Assembly (NCBI GenBank): GCA_900539145.1 | Contig: UQAX01000010.1 | Location: forward strand, 1 to 64,000 | DNA from: an uncultured Blautia sp. | Lineage (GTDB): Bacteria; Bacillota; Clostridia; Lachnospirales; Lachnospiraceae | Direction of reading: 5' to 3' | DNA length: 64,000 nt | Part shown: positions 33,725 through 43,050 of the stretch, in pieces | Layout: every line of letters starts with the position of its first letter | Numbering within the stretch: the stretch's first letter is position 1 | Made by a program: the position numbers and the translations under genes | The notes under the pieces: model-generated | Database searches by the model: none | What the model was told of the DNA's origin: nothing | What the model saw: the letters and a program-made list of their open reading frames with translations, nothing else

Positions 33725-34948
33725 TTATTTTCTGGAAAGGAAATCAGGAAGCCCATCTGTGCCAAGCGGAATTTCTACTGTGCCCTGAATAAGAGGAAGG
33801 GCGTAAGCCAGAAAAGCGTCTGTCACATCAGAACCGTCTTTGGAAATCCATTCTAAAGGAACGGTTTTTTCCTGATTACAAATCAGATTTACATCTTCCA
33901 GACCAAGTGTCATGCTATAAGGCAAATCAGAAGTTCTGATATAGGAAACCATTTTTCCCGTAGCGCCCTTTAATGCTTCGCGTACACCAAATTGTCCTGC
34001 TAAAACAGCTTCTTTTTGGTCTGTTGCTGACATCATAGAGGCAGAACAGCGCTGATTTACGTTTAATTCTACGGAGCGTGCCTTTACGCCCAGACGGTTG
34101 CAAACCAGATTTTCCAGATATTTTCCACAGCCTGCCAGCATTTTGTGACCGAAAGTATCCGTACCTACGGAGTTGTCATATTCGCAGATGAAAGTTCCGT
34201 CTTTATCGTGAATACCTTCAGAAACACAGACAATGACATTTGGATTTTTTTCAAAACAACCTTTTACTTTTTCAAGGAAAGCTTCTTCGTCAAAAGCTGT
34301 TTCCGGCAGATAAATCAGCAGAGGATTGTCCCCAACGCTTTTTCTTGCCAAAGCACTTGCGGCAGTGAGCCAGCCCGCATGACGTCCCATAATCTCAACA
34401 ATAGTAACAGATTTTGTTTCGTATACATTGGCATCAATGACAATTTCTCTTACCGTAGAAGCTACATATCTGGCAGCGCTGCCAAATCCGGGAGTATGGT
34501 CAGTCATAACCAAATCATTGTCAATGGTTTTCGGCTCTCCGATTACACGGATGTCACTATTGATTTTCTCTGCATAACGAGATAATTTGCTTACCGTGTC
34601 CATGGAGTCATTTCCGCCGATATAGAAGAAATATCCAATGTTTAATTCTTCAAATTTCTGAAAAAGAATAGGATAAACAGGATCTTCTAAGTCTTCGGGA
34701 AGCTTGTACCGGCAAGAGCCTAAGTAAGCGCCGGGAGTTGTTTTTAATTTTTCTAAATCATTGGAAAAGAGCGTTTCTTCGAAATCTAAAATGGTTCCCT
34801 TTAAAAATCCTTCAATTCCGTTTATCATACCATATACTTTTCCGATAGAGGGCTGGGAAAGAGCTTCTGAAACAACACCATATAAACTGCTGTTAATAAC
34901 TGCAGTAGGACCGCCGGATTGTCCGACAATTAAATTTTTCATTTCCAT
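33725..34948 (-). CDS. 6-phosphofructokinase, probably PPi-dependent
   Basis: 407 aa. GQSGGPTAVIN starts the phosphate loop. GGNDS (residues 111-115) has Asp where ATP enzymes have Gly, and PKTIDND (139-145) has the Lys typical of PPi-dependent enzymes. EIMGRHAGWL binds fructose 6-phosphate. Catalyses the reversible F6P/FBP step with pyrophosphate, saving ATP in an anaerobe. Divergent from fba, 158 bp apart, so two consecutive glycolytic steps share a control region. Confidence 0.88.
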   Translation of the reverse strand: MEMKNLIVGQSGGPTAVINSSLYGVVSEALSQPSIGKVYGMINGIEGFLKGTILDFEETLFSNDLEKLKTTPGAYLGSCRYKLPEDLEDPVYPILFQKFEELNIGYFFYIGGNDSMDTVSKLSRYAEKINSDIRVIGEPKTIDNDLVMTDHTPGFGSAARYVASTVREIVIDANVYETKSVTIVEIMGRHAGWLTAASALARKSVGDNPLLIYLPETAFDEEAFLEKVKGCFEKNPNVIVCVSEGIHDKDGTFICEYDNSVGTDTFGHKMLAGCGKYLENLVCNRLGVKARSVELNVNQRCSASMMSATDQKEAVLAGQFGVREALKGATGKMVSYIRTSDLPYSMTLGLEDVNLICNQEKTVPLEWISKDGSDVTDAFLAYALPLIQGTVEIPLGTDGLPDFLSRK

Positions 34949-35028
34949 ATTTTAATTTTATTCCTTTCCTATAAACATTCTTGAAAAATATTATAGCATG
35001 GAAGAAGAGAAATTGCATTAAGAAATAC

Positions 35029-35056
35029 TTGCCTGAAAAGGAAAATGTGTTATAAT
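35029..35056 (+). promoter_or_regulatory. Promoter of fba
   Basis: TTGCCT (35029-35034), 16-nt spacer, consensus TATAAT (35051-35056). Confidence 0.65.
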
Positions 35057-35106
35057 AGTTTTAGGTTTTAGACCCAATTCAATAAAATATATGGAGGTCA
35101 TTGAAT

Positions 35107-35976
35107 ATGTTAGTATCAGCAGCAGAAATGTTAAAAAAAGCAAAAGCAGGACATTATGCAGTAGGTCAGTTTAATATCAATAACATGGAGTGGACAAAAG
35201 CAGCACTTTTAACTGCAGAAGAATGTAAATCCCCAATTATTCTGGGTGTTTCTGAAGGTGCAGGAAAATATATGTGTGGATTTAAGACAGTAGCAGATAT
35301 GGTAAAAGCTATGATTGAAGAATTAAATATCACAGTACCAGTTGCTCTGCACTTAGACCATGGTACATACGATGGCTGCTACAAATGCATTAAAGCAGGA
35401 TTTTCTTCCATTATGTTTGATGGTTCTCATTACCCAATCGAAGAAAACGTTGAGAAAACAAAAGAATTAGCAGGCGTTTGTAAAGGTCTTGGACTTTCCT
35501 TAGAAGCAGAAGTTGGTTCTATCGGTGGAGAAGAAGACGGTGTTGTAGGTATGGGCGAATGTGCAGATCCTGAAGAATGTAAAATGATTGCAGACTTAGG
35601 TGTAGACATGCTTGCAGCAGGTATTGGTAACATCCACGGAAAATATCCGGAAAACTGGGCAGGACTTAGATTTGATGTTCTGGATAACATCCAGAAATTA
35701 ACAGGAGAAATGCCATTAGTTCTTCATGGTGGTACAGGTATTCCTGCAGACATGATTAAAAAAGCAATTGATTTAGGTGTATCTAAAATCAATGTAAATA
35801 CAGAATGTCAGTTAGCTTTCGCAGCAGCTACACGTGAATACATTGAAGCCGGAAAAGATAATGAAGGAAAAGGATATGATCCACGTAAATTATTAAAACC
35901 AGGATTTGAGGCTATCTGCGATACAATTAAAGAAAAAATGGAACTCTTTGGTTCTGTAGGAAAAGCTTTCGAATAA
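35107..35976 (+). CDS. fba: Class II fructose-bisphosphate aldolase
   Basis: 289 aa. Zinc ligands visible in LHLDHG, SLEAEVGSIGG, GIGNIHGKYP and LVLHGGTG; INVNTECQLAF closes the phosphate site. Start at ATG 35107, with GGAGGT 8 nt upstream, rather than the TTG 6 nt earlier. Single-gene unit, followed by palindromic element copy B. Codon use looks strongly biased, as expected for a highly expressed glycolytic gene. Confidence 0.95.
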   Translation: MLVSAAEMLKKAKAGHYAVGQFNINNMEWTKAALLTAEECKSPIILGVSEGAGKYMCGFKTVADMVKAMIEELNITVPVALHLDHGTYDGCYKCIKAGFSSIMFDGSHYPIEENVEKTKELAGVCKGLGLSLEAEVGSIGGEEDGVVGMGECADPEECKMIADLGVDMLAAGIGNIHGKYPENWAGLRFDVLDNIQKLTGEMPLVLHGGTGIPADMIKKAIDLGVSKINVNTECQLAFAAATREYIEAGKDNEGKGYDPRKLLKPGFEAICDTIKEKMELFGSVGKAFE

Positions 35977-35992
35977 GATTAACTCTTACAGC

Positions 35993-36145
35993 AAAGGCTA
36001 TTATATGAAGTAGAAATTTGGAATATGTATACATTTTAGCAAATTTGTCGAGCACGCTTTGAGATTACAAGCTTAAAGTGAGCGCAGACTGAGTGCAAAA
36101 TGTATACATATCCTTAACATATACTTCATGTAATAGTCTTTTTTT
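35993..36145. repeat. Palindromic element copy B
   Basis: Outer arms 35993-36012 and 36122-36142 (GGCTATTATATGAAGTA against TACTTCATGTAATAGTC, with G-U pairs). Inner stem ATATGTATACATTTT with its complement. Core 36037-36101 in the same orientation as copy A. Ends in CTTTTTTTC and serves as the fba terminator. Confidence 0.8.
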
Positions 36146-36205
36146 CATTTCATAGGAGAATGATTTTTTGCATAGGTTTTATGGAGCAAGGAAAAGGAAT
36201 GTGCA

Positions 36206-37540
36206 ATGGCAAATTTTATTCATTCTCTTCAGGAATTTGTATGGGGACGGGGAATGCTGGTATTTTTTCTGGGAGCAGGTATCTGGTTTACCATACGGTC
36301 AGGATTTTTTCAGATTACAAAAATACATATATGGACAGCAAATACCATTGGTGCATTAAAAAAAGGAAAGAAAACAAAAAATGCGAAAGAAACTGCTTCT
36401 GTAACGCAATTTCAATCTTTTTGCACAGCGCTGGCAGCTACTTTGGGAACAGGAAATATAACCGGTGTTGCCACTGCATTGATGTTTGGAGGACCGGGAG
36501 CTATCTTCTGGATGTGGGTATCTGCCTTTTTCGGAATGATGACAACCTATGCGGAAAATTTTTTGGGAATAAAATATCGTTATAAAGATGAGAAAGGACA
36601 GTGGAAGGGCGGCGCCATGGTTTATATGGAAAGGGGACTTGGGTGTAAGCCTTTGGCTGTTGCTTTTGCTGTCTGCTGTTTAGGCGCATCCTTTGGCATG
36701 GGGAATATGGTGCAGGGAAATTCTATGGCAGTGGGGCTTGAAAAGGCTTTTCATGTACCTGCATTTTTGTCAGGAAGTCTTTGCATGATTGTAGTGGCAG
36801 TGGTTTTAACAGGAGGAATGAAGCGAATTGCAATTTTTACGGAAAGGCTTGTACCTGTTATGGCTGCCATTTATTTAGCGGGCGCTATGCTTGTTCTATT
36901 CTTTTACAGAGACAGAATTGCAGGAGCATTTGCTTTGATTTTCCAAGAAGCCTTTCGCTCTTCGGCAGCAGTGGGAGGGGTGGCAGGATACAGTATGAAA
37001 CAGGCGGTGCGTATGGGAATTGCAAGGGGGATTTTTTCTAATGAGGCGGGGCTTGGGTCTTCTGTTATGGCTCATGCACAGTCAGATGTGGAGGACCCGA
37101 AAATTCAAGGAATGTGGGGGATTTTAGAAGTATTTATTGATACAGTTCTGGTCTGTACGATTACAGCTCTTGTAATATTGGTGAGTCAAGTGCCATATTG
37201 GCAGGCTGGATATATAGATGGAACAACGCTTACGGGAATGGCGTTTGCATCGGTTATTCCTTGGGGAAAGGAGTTTTTGGCAGGGGCAACCGCATTGTTT
37301 GCTTTTGCCACAATGATTGGCTGGTTTTATTTTGGTGCACAGACAGCAGATTATCTGGCAGGAGAAAAAGGTGTAAAGGTATATCGTTTTTGCTATATTT
37401 TGATTACATTGCCGGGATGTATGATTGCTCCGACTATGATTTGGGAATTGTCCGATGCCTTAAACGGAATGATGGCAATTCCTAATCTGTTAGCACTTTT
37501 TTTCTTAGGAAAAGAGGTTGCGTATGTGGGCAAAAAATAG
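36206..37540 (+). CDS. Alanine/glycine:cation symporter (AGCS family)
   Basis: 444 aa, about 10-11 transmembrane helices. Family signatures: GIWFTIRSGFFQ, FCTALAATLGTGNITGVATA (cation site), GGPGAIFWMWVSAFFGM, YMERGLG, and GIARGIFSNEAGLGSS. Imports L-alanine or glycine with Na+ or H+. AAAAGGAATG upstream of the ATG. No obvious operon partner. Confidence 0.92.
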   Translation: MANFIHSLQEFVWGRGMLVFFLGAGIWFTIRSGFFQITKIHIWTANTIGALKKGKKTKNAKETASVTQFQSFCTALAATLGTGNITGVATALMFGGPGAIFWMWVSAFFGMMTTYAENFLGIKYRYKDEKGQWKGGAMVYMERGLGCKPLAVAFAVCCLGASFGMGNMVQGNSMAVGLEKAFHVPAFLSGSLCMIVVAVVLTGGMKRIAIFTERLVPVMAAIYLAGAMLVLFFYRDRIAGAFALIFQEAFRSSAAVGGVAGYSMKQAVRMGIARGIFSNEAGLGSSVMAHAQSDVEDPKIQGMWGILEVFIDTVLVCTITALVILVSQVPYWQAGYIDGTTLTGMAFASVIPWGKEFLAGATALFAFATMIGWFYFGAQTADYLAGEKGVKVYRFCYILITLPGCMIAPTMIWELSDALNGMMAIPNLLALFFLGKEVAYVGKK

Positions 37541-37735
37541 TGATTAGGATAATTGTATAAAAAATGAAAAATATCATACAAAAGTAGGGTAAAGTGCATA
37601 AAAAACACTTTAAATTCTATAATTTATTGTTGATTTGATAAGGTACTCGTGATAAACTAAAAAGAAGACGAAACATTTTTACTAGAATGGTATTCAACCT
37701 TAGAAATGGATACAGTGATACCGGAGGAGAAGAAA
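37541..37735. other. Intergenic between symporter and cell-wall hydrolase
   Basis: AT-rich. A weak stem AAAGTG / CACTTT (about 37593-37612) is present without a proper T-run. I do not see a convincing promoter. Confidence 0.3.
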
Positions 37736-39994
37736 TTGAAATATAAGGAAATAAAGAAAATACTTGCGCTTACTATGGCGCTTAGCTTAGCCACACCGGC
37801 AAATGTTTTTGCAGCAGATATACAGACTCAGGCGGATGGCAATCAGGTCGTTGAAGAACCGGTGACACCTCAACAGCCGGAGATACCACAACAGCCGGAA
37901 ACACCACAAGAGCCTGAACAGCCGGAAGCACCGTTACAGGAGACACCCCAGCAGTACGAGCAGAGAACAGGCTATCAGCTGCCGGAAGGACATCATTATG
38001 TATTGGATGCAAATGGTTATGTGACATTTAACGAAGACGGCAGTGTAAAAATAGAAGCCAATCAGCCGGAAGCACCGTTACAGGAGACACCCCAGCAGTA
38101 CGAGCAGAGAACAGGCTATCAGCTGCCGGAAGGACATCATTATGTATTGGATGCAAATGGTTATGTGACATTTAACGAAGACGGCAGTGTAAAAATAGAA
38201 GCCAATCAGCCGGAAGCACCGTTACAGGAGACACCCCAGCAGTACGAGCAGAGAACAGGCTATCAGCTGCCGGAAGGACATCATTATGTATTGGATGCAA
38301 ATGGTTATGTGACATTTAACGAAGACGGTTCACCGAAAATAGAAGCCGATACAGTGGATGAAACGCCGTCACAGGAAACACCTGAGCAGTATGAGGAAAG
38401 AACAGGCTATCAGCTGCCGGAGGGTTATCATTATGTGTTAGATGCAAATGGCTATGTTATTCTTTTAGATAATGGTTCACCCAAAATTGAAGCAGACGAC
38501 CCGGAAGCGCCATCTAGCAATCAGGAATTAGTACAGCAGCAGGAAATTATAGAAGTTCCTACGATTGTAGAAGATTTTCGTTTCTGGACAGTGGCCAGAA
38601 AATACGCATTTTCCAATGAAAAAATAAATATTTATGAAGAGATGACAGAGGAAGCCCGCAGTGTAGGAACGCTTGCAAAAAAAGGTGTCTGCTACATACT
38701 GAAGGAAGAGGAAGACGGATGGCTTTATGTTGAGTCCGGAGCTGTCAGAGGTTTTGTAAAAGCAGAGGATGTTGTTACAGGAGAGGAAGCTCAGAAAATT
38801 CTGGAAAGATATCAGAAGGAAGCAAGATCCTTAGCAGCAAGATTTAATGAAGAATATAAAGGAATTGAAGGCGTTGCACCCACAGCAAAAGAAACAGTTC
38901 CATACAGAGAAAATAAAGCATTTTTGTATCTGAGAGCTACGGTAAATCAGACAGTTGTAGATAAGGAGTATGCCCTTACAACAGCCAGCTTATTAAATGT
39001 AAGAGAAGATAAGAGCACAGAGTCCCGCATTATCGGAACGCTGGAGAATAACAGTCTTTGCTATGTTCTGGCAGATGAAGAAGAAGACTGGGTATACATA
39101 GAGTCCGGAGATGTCAGAGGCTTTGTGGCAAAAGAATATTTGAACATGGAAGAAACAGTTCAGGAAGAGGTAACAGAGAAGGGCGAAGATACTTACACAC
39201 TTGCAAAAGAAGAAATTGCACCGGAAGAAAATGAAGCTTGTTATTATACGCTTACTTCTGTAAAATCAGGAGTTCCGGGAGGACAGCTTAGAAGTTCTGT
39301 GGTAGAATTTGCTTCTCAGTTTATTGGAAATCCTTATGTATGGGGAGGCACCAGCTTGACAGAGGGCGCAGACTGTTCCGGTTTTGTACAGAGTATTTTC
39401 AAGGAATACGGATATGAGTTACCTCGTGTTGCGGCAGATCAGGCACAGTACGGAACCAAAATTCCGGTAGAAGATGCACAGCCGGGAGATTTGATTTTCT
39501 ATGCAAAGAACGGTTATGTATATCACGTTGTTATCTATGCCGGAGACGGTAAGACCGTAGAAGCTATGGGTAAGGATTATGGTATTGTGCAGGGTAACTT
39601 AAATACGAAAAACGCAGTATGGGCAGTACGTGTATTAGAGGATGAGACAGTTTCCTACGGAGGCGGTGATATAGCAGAGGTAAATGCTACATCTGATATG
39701 TACGGTGAAAAACTGGGTAACTTTAAGCTGACTTATTATTGTTCCTGTGAGCTTTGCTGTGATGTGGAAACAGGTATTACAGCAACAGGTACACCGGTAG
39801 TAGAAGGAAGAACCATTGCAGTAGACCCGAAAGTTATTCCTTACGGAACACAGGTAATTATTAACGGACATGTATTTACAGCAGAAGACTGTGGCGGTGC
39901 AATTAAAGGAAACCGCATTGATATCTATGTAAACGACCATGACAGAGCCAATGCTTTGGGTGTAAATCATGCAGATGTTTATTTGGTAAAATAA
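37736..39994 (+). CDS. Secreted SH3b-NlpC/P60-3D cell-wall hydrolase with tandem repeats
   Basis: 752 aa from a TTG start with GGAGGAG 7 nt upstream; an ATG 30 nt earlier has no ribosome site and would lengthen the signal peptide. Order: signal (~1-26), Pro/Glu/Gln-rich linker, three 48-residue repeats (62-205) with YVLDANGYVTFNEDG, a degenerate fourth, two SH3b domains (~282-355, ~410-472), an NlpC/P60 peptidase (~519-635; DCSGF with Cys547, YHVVIYAG His), and a 3D domain (~655-752; ATGTPVVEGRTIAVDP, AEDCGGAIKG). Likely a peptidoglycan endopeptidase acting at the wall. The joint presence of NlpC/P60 and 3D catalytic-type domains is notable. Confidence 0.88.
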   Translation: MKYKEIKKILALTMALSLATPANVFAADIQTQADGNQVVEEPVTPQQPEIPQQPETPQEPEQPEAPLQETPQQYEQRTGYQLPEGHHYVLDANGYVTFNEDGSVKIEANQPEAPLQETPQQYEQRTGYQLPEGHHYVLDANGYVTFNEDGSVKIEANQPEAPLQETPQQYEQRTGYQLPEGHHYVLDANGYVTFNEDGSPKIEADTVDETPSQETPEQYEERTGYQLPEGYHYVLDANGYVILLDNGSPKIEADDPEAPSSNQELVQQQEIIEVPTIVEDFRFWTVARKYAFSNEKINIYEEMTEEARSVGTLAKKGVCYILKEEEDGWLYVESGAVRGFVKAEDVVTGEEAQKILERYQKEARSLAARFNEEYKGIEGVAPTAKETVPYRENKAFLYLRATVNQTVVDKEYALTTASLLNVREDKSTESRIIGTLENNSLCYVLADEEEDWVYIESGDVRGFVAKEYLNMEETVQEEVTEKGEDTYTLAKEEIAPEENEACYYTLTSVKSGVPGGQLRSSVVEFASQFIGNPYVWGGTSLTEGADCSGFVQSIFKEYGYELPRVAADQAQYGTKIPVEDAQPGDLIFYAKNGYVYHVVIYAGDGKTVEAMGKDYGIVQGNLNTKNAVWAVRVLEDETVSYGGGDIAEVNATSDMYGEKLGNFKLTYYCSCELCCDVETGITATGTPVVEGRTIAVDPKVIPYGTQVIINGHVFTAEDCGGAIKGNRIDIYVNDHDRANALGVNHADVYLVK
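37919..38350 (+). repeat. Three 144-bp tandem repeats
   Basis: Units begin at 37919, 38063 and 38207, each 144 bp. The first two are identical over their length as far as I can compare, and the third diverges only in its last ~20 nt. A fourth, clearly diverged unit follows (38351 to about 38497). In-frame, so copy number can vary by recombination. Confidence 0.9.
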
Positions 39995-40007
39995 GAAATA
40001 GAGATAT

Positions 40008-40035
40008 AAGGTGTTGCATTTATGTAACACCTTTT
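40008..40035 (+). terminator. Terminator of the hydrolase gene
   Basis: AAGGTGTTGCA / TGTAACACCTT, 11-bp stem with a TTTT tail. Confidence 0.65.
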
Positions 40036-40058
40036 GTCTGTTTAAAAGGAGAGCAGAT

Positions 40059-40793
40059 ATGAATTATCGTTTGGATATTCAATATGACGGAAGCCGATAC
40101 GGAGGCTGGCAGCGTCAGAAGGATACGGACAATACCATACAGGGAAAAATCGAAGATGTTTTAACAAAAATGCTGGGAACAGAGGTACAAATTCAGGGAG
40201 CAGGAAGAACTGACGCAGGGGTACATGCCAAAGGTCAGGTGGCGAATTTTCATGCGGACTGTGAAAAGAGCTGCGAAGAAATTTGTCAATATTTAAACGA
40301 ATATCTGCCGGAGGACATCGAGATTTCTAAGGTAAGCGAGGCGGAGGAGCGGTTTCACAGCCGCTTAAACGCAAAGGAGAAGGTGTATCAGTATCGGATT
40401 GTATCCGGTATTCATAAGAACGTTTTTGAGAGAAAGTATCAATGTCCTCTCCACGAAGTTCTGGACGTAAATGCCATGAAAGAGGCTGCGAAATATTTGG
40501 AAGGGACTCATGATTTTAAAAGTTTTTGTTCTAATAAGAAAATGAAAAAGTCTTCTGTAAGAACTGTTTACCGTATTGATATTGCAGATTTGGAACAGGA
40601 AATCGTTATTACTTATACGGGAAACGGATTTTTGTATAACATGGTTCGGATTTTAACAGGCACTTTAATTGAAGTAGGCAGAGGACGCAGGAAGCCGGAG
40701 GAGATGAAAGCAATTTTAGAAAGCTGTGATAGAAAAGAAGCAGGATTTACGGCTCCGGCACGAGGATTGACGCTTTTAGAAGTACGTTATTAA
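40059..40793 (+). CDS. truA: tRNA pseudouridine(38-40) synthase
   Basis: 244 aa: IQYDGSRYGGWQRQ at the start, GAGRTDAGVHAKGQVANF with the catalytic Asp, FHSRLNAKEKVYQYRI, THDFKSFC, and GNGFLYNMVRILTGTLIEVG, all diagnostic for TruA. AAAGGAGAGC precedes the ATG. Followed 14 nt later by a thioesterase gene. Confidence 0.96.
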   Translation: MNYRLDIQYDGSRYGGWQRQKDTDNTIQGKIEDVLTKMLGTEVQIQGAGRTDAGVHAKGQVANFHADCEKSCEEICQYLNEYLPEDIEISKVSEAEERFHSRLNAKEKVYQYRIVSGIHKNVFERKYQCPLHEVLDVNAMKEAAKYLEGTHDFKSFCSNKKMKKSSVRTVYRIDIADLEQEIVITYTGNGFLYNMVRILTGTLIEVGRGRRKPEEMKAILESCDRKEAGFTAPARGLTLLEVRY

Positions 40794-40807
40794 AGAGGAG
40801 AGAAGTT

Positions 40808-41242
40808 ATGCAGCAGATAATGGAACAGGAAATAAAGAAACAGATGGAAATGTTATATCCCAATTCACCGGAGCATTTATATAATAAGATGCAGGTGGAA
40901 TTTTATTCCTGTAATTATGAGAAAAAAAGCCTTACCTTTCGCTTTCCTATACAAAGATGGGAATTAAATCACATGTCCACGATACATGGAGGTATTATTG
41001 CAGCCGCTATTGATACTACCTGTGGGGCGATTGTAAGAAACGTAAGCGGAAGCAAGAGTATTCCTACCATTAACTTAAATATCAATTATTTGAGTCCGGG
41101 ACTTCCGGGAGATGCACTGCTTGTAACAGCAACCGCAGACCGGGCAGGAAGAAAAGTATGCAATGTCCACGCAGTATGCAGGTCAGAGAAAAACGACAAA
41201 ATCATTGCAACCGCAACGGCAAACTTTATGATTTTAGACTGA
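40808..41242 (+). CDS. PaaI-type hotdog thioesterase
   Basis: 144 aa. HMSTIHGGIIAAAIDTTCGAIV is the conserved hotdog helix motif (HGG, then D), then INLNINYLSPG and TATADRAGRKVCNVHAVC strands. Hydrolyses acyl-CoA-type thioesters; the acyl group is unknown. Probably cotranscribed with truA. Confidence 0.85.
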   Translation: MQQIMEQEIKKQMEMLYPNSPEHLYNKMQVEFYSCNYEKKSLTFRFPIQRWELNHMSTIHGGIIAAAIDTTCGAIVRNVSGSKSIPTINLNINYLSPGLPGDALLVTATADRAGRKVCNVHAVCRSEKNDKIIATATANFMILD

Positions 41243-41269
41243 AATCAGAAAAAAATATAAGCAAAGCCT

Positions 41270-41297
41270 TTGAAAAACAGTGATTTTATGGTAGTAT
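41270..41297 (+). promoter_or_regulatory. Promoter of glnS
   Basis: TTGAAA (41270-41275), 16-nt spacer, TAGTAT (41292-41297), 75 nt before the GTG start. No T-box sequence seen in the leader. Confidence 0.5.
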
Positions 41298-41372
41298 ATT
41301 TCTTAAAGTTATTATATAGACAAAAACTTGGTTTACGCCAAAGAAAATTACCATAGACGGAGGAGAAAAAAA

Positions 41373-43049
41373 GTGGAAAAAGAAACAGCAAAAGAAACCG
41401 TTTCTAAAAACTTTATTGAGCAGATTATTGAAAAAGATTTGGCAGAAGGAAAGTACGATGAAATTTGTACCAGATTTCCACCTGAACCAAATGGTTATCT
41501 GCATATCGGTCATGCAAAATCAATTTTATTAAACTATGGCTTGGCACAGAAATACCATGGAAAATTTAATATGCGTTTTGATGATACAAACCCTACAAAA
41601 GAAAAAGTAGAATTTGTAGAGTCTATTAAAAAAGATATTCAGTGGTTAGGCGCTGACTGGGAAGACCGCTTATATTTTGCATCCAATTATTTTGATCAGA
41701 TGTATGAAGCAGCAGTAAAGCTGATTAAAAAAGGAAAAGCTTTTGTCTGTGATTTGACAGCAGAAGAAATCAGAGAATACAGAGGAACTTTAACAGAGCC
41801 GGGAAAAGAAAGTCCTTACCGAAACAGAAGCGTAGAGGAAAATCTGGAATTATTCGAAAAAATGAAAAACGGTGAGTTTGAAGACGGAAGCAAGGTTCTG
41901 AGAGCAAAAATTGATATGGCTTCTCCAAATATCAACATGCGTGATCCTGTTATTTACCGTGTAGCTCATATGACACATCATAATACAGGGGACAAATGGT
42001 GTATTTATCCGATGTATGACTTTGCACATCCTATTGAGGATGCTATTGAAGGTGTTACTCATTCTATCTGCACACTGGAATTTGAGGACCACAGACCGTT
42101 ATATGACTGGGTTGTACAGGAATTAGAATATGTACATCCTCCAAAGCAGATTGAATTTGCAAAATTATATCTGACAAATGTGGTTACAGGAAAAAGATAC
42201 ATTAAAAAGCTGGTAGAAGACGGTATCGTTGATGGCTGGGATGATCCTCGTTTGGTATCTATTGCAGCATTAAGAAGACGCGGCTTCACACCGGAGTCTA
42301 TCCAGAAATTTGTAGAATTATGCGGTGTTTCCAAAGCGAACAGTTCCGTAGATTATGCAATGCTGGAGTATTGTATCAGAGAAGATTTGAAGATGAAAGC
42401 GCCTCGTATGATGGCTGTTTTAGATCCTGTAAAATTAGTAATCGACAATTATCCGGAAGGAGAAATTGAATATCTGGAAGTTCCGAATAACATGGAAAAT
42501 CCGGAATTAGGCACAAGACAAGTTCCATTTGGGAAAGAGCTTTACATTGAAAGAGAAGACTTTATGGAAGTTCCAATTAAGAAATACAAACGTCTCTATC
42601 CGGAAAATGAAGTACGCCTTATGAATGCTTATTTTGTTACCTGTACAGGATGTGAAAAAGACGAAAACGGCAATGTGACCGTTATTCACTGTACTTACGA
42701 TCCTGCTTCCAAAGGAGGTAATTCACCGGACGGAAGAAAGGTAAAAGGAACTATTCACTGGGTATGCGCTGAAACAGCAGTGGAGGCAGAATGTCGTCTG
42801 TACGAAAACATTGTAGATGAAGAAAAAGGCGTATATAACAAAGAAGACGGGAGTCTGAACTTAAATCCGAATTCTCTGACCGTTGTAAAAGGCTGTCTTG
42901 TAGAACCGGAATTAGGAAAAGCAGAGGCTTATGACAGATTTCAGTTTGTAAGAAATGGATTTTTCTGTGCGGATTGCCATGACAGCAAGCCGGGAGCGCC
43001 GGTGTTTAACCGTGTTGTATCCTTAAAGAGCTCTTTTAAATTAAAATAA
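41373..43049 (+). CDS. glnS: Glutaminyl-tRNA synthetase
   Basis: 558 aa with a GTG start 8 nt after GGAGGA. PPEPNGYLHIGHAKSI holds the class I HIGH motif, then MRFDDTNPTKE, YDFAHPIEDAIEGVTHSICTLEF, GWDDPRLVSIAALRRRG and the beta-barrel anticodon domain. The KMSKS-equivalent region reads VVTGKRYIKKLV instead of the VMSKRKL of E. coli. Charges tRNA-Gln directly. The MocR gene starts 2 nt after the stop. Confidence 0.94.
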   Translation: MEKETAKETVSKNFIEQIIEKDLAEGKYDEICTRFPPEPNGYLHIGHAKSILLNYGLAQKYHGKFNMRFDDTNPTKEKVEFVESIKKDIQWLGADWEDRLYFASNYFDQMYEAAVKLIKKGKAFVCDLTAEEIREYRGTLTEPGKESPYRNRSVEENLELFEKMKNGEFEDGSKVLRAKIDMASPNINMRDPVIYRVAHMTHHNTGDKWCIYPMYDFAHPIEDAIEGVTHSICTLEFEDHRPLYDWVVQELEYVHPPKQIEFAKLYLTNVVTGKRYIKKLVEDGIVDGWDDPRLVSIAALRRRGFTPESIQKFVELCGVSKANSSVDYAMLEYCIREDLKMKAPRMMAVLDPVKLVIDNYPEGEIEYLEVPNNMENPELGTRQVPFGKELYIEREDFMEVPIKKYKRLYPENEVRLMNAYFVTCTGCEKDENGNVTVIHCTYDPASKGGNSPDGRKVKGTIHWVCAETAVEAECRLYENIVDEEKGVYNKEDGSLNLNPNSLTVVKGCLVEPELGKAEAYDRFQFVRNGFFCADCHDSKPGAPVFNRVVSLKSSFKLK

Positions 43050-43050
43050 G

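Noticed and set aside
36160..36585. 141-codon frame before and inside the alanine symporter gene
   Set aside because: Cys-rich, frame-shadow composition; overlaps the clearly conserved symporter.
37593..37612. AAAGTG/CACTTT hairpin as symporter terminator
   Set aside because: 6-bp AT-rich stem without a T-run is too weak to call.
37919..38500. Regular direct repeats that might suggest a CRISPR array
   Set aside because: Units are contiguous 144-bp in-frame coding repeats with no spacers, and no cas gene is nearby.
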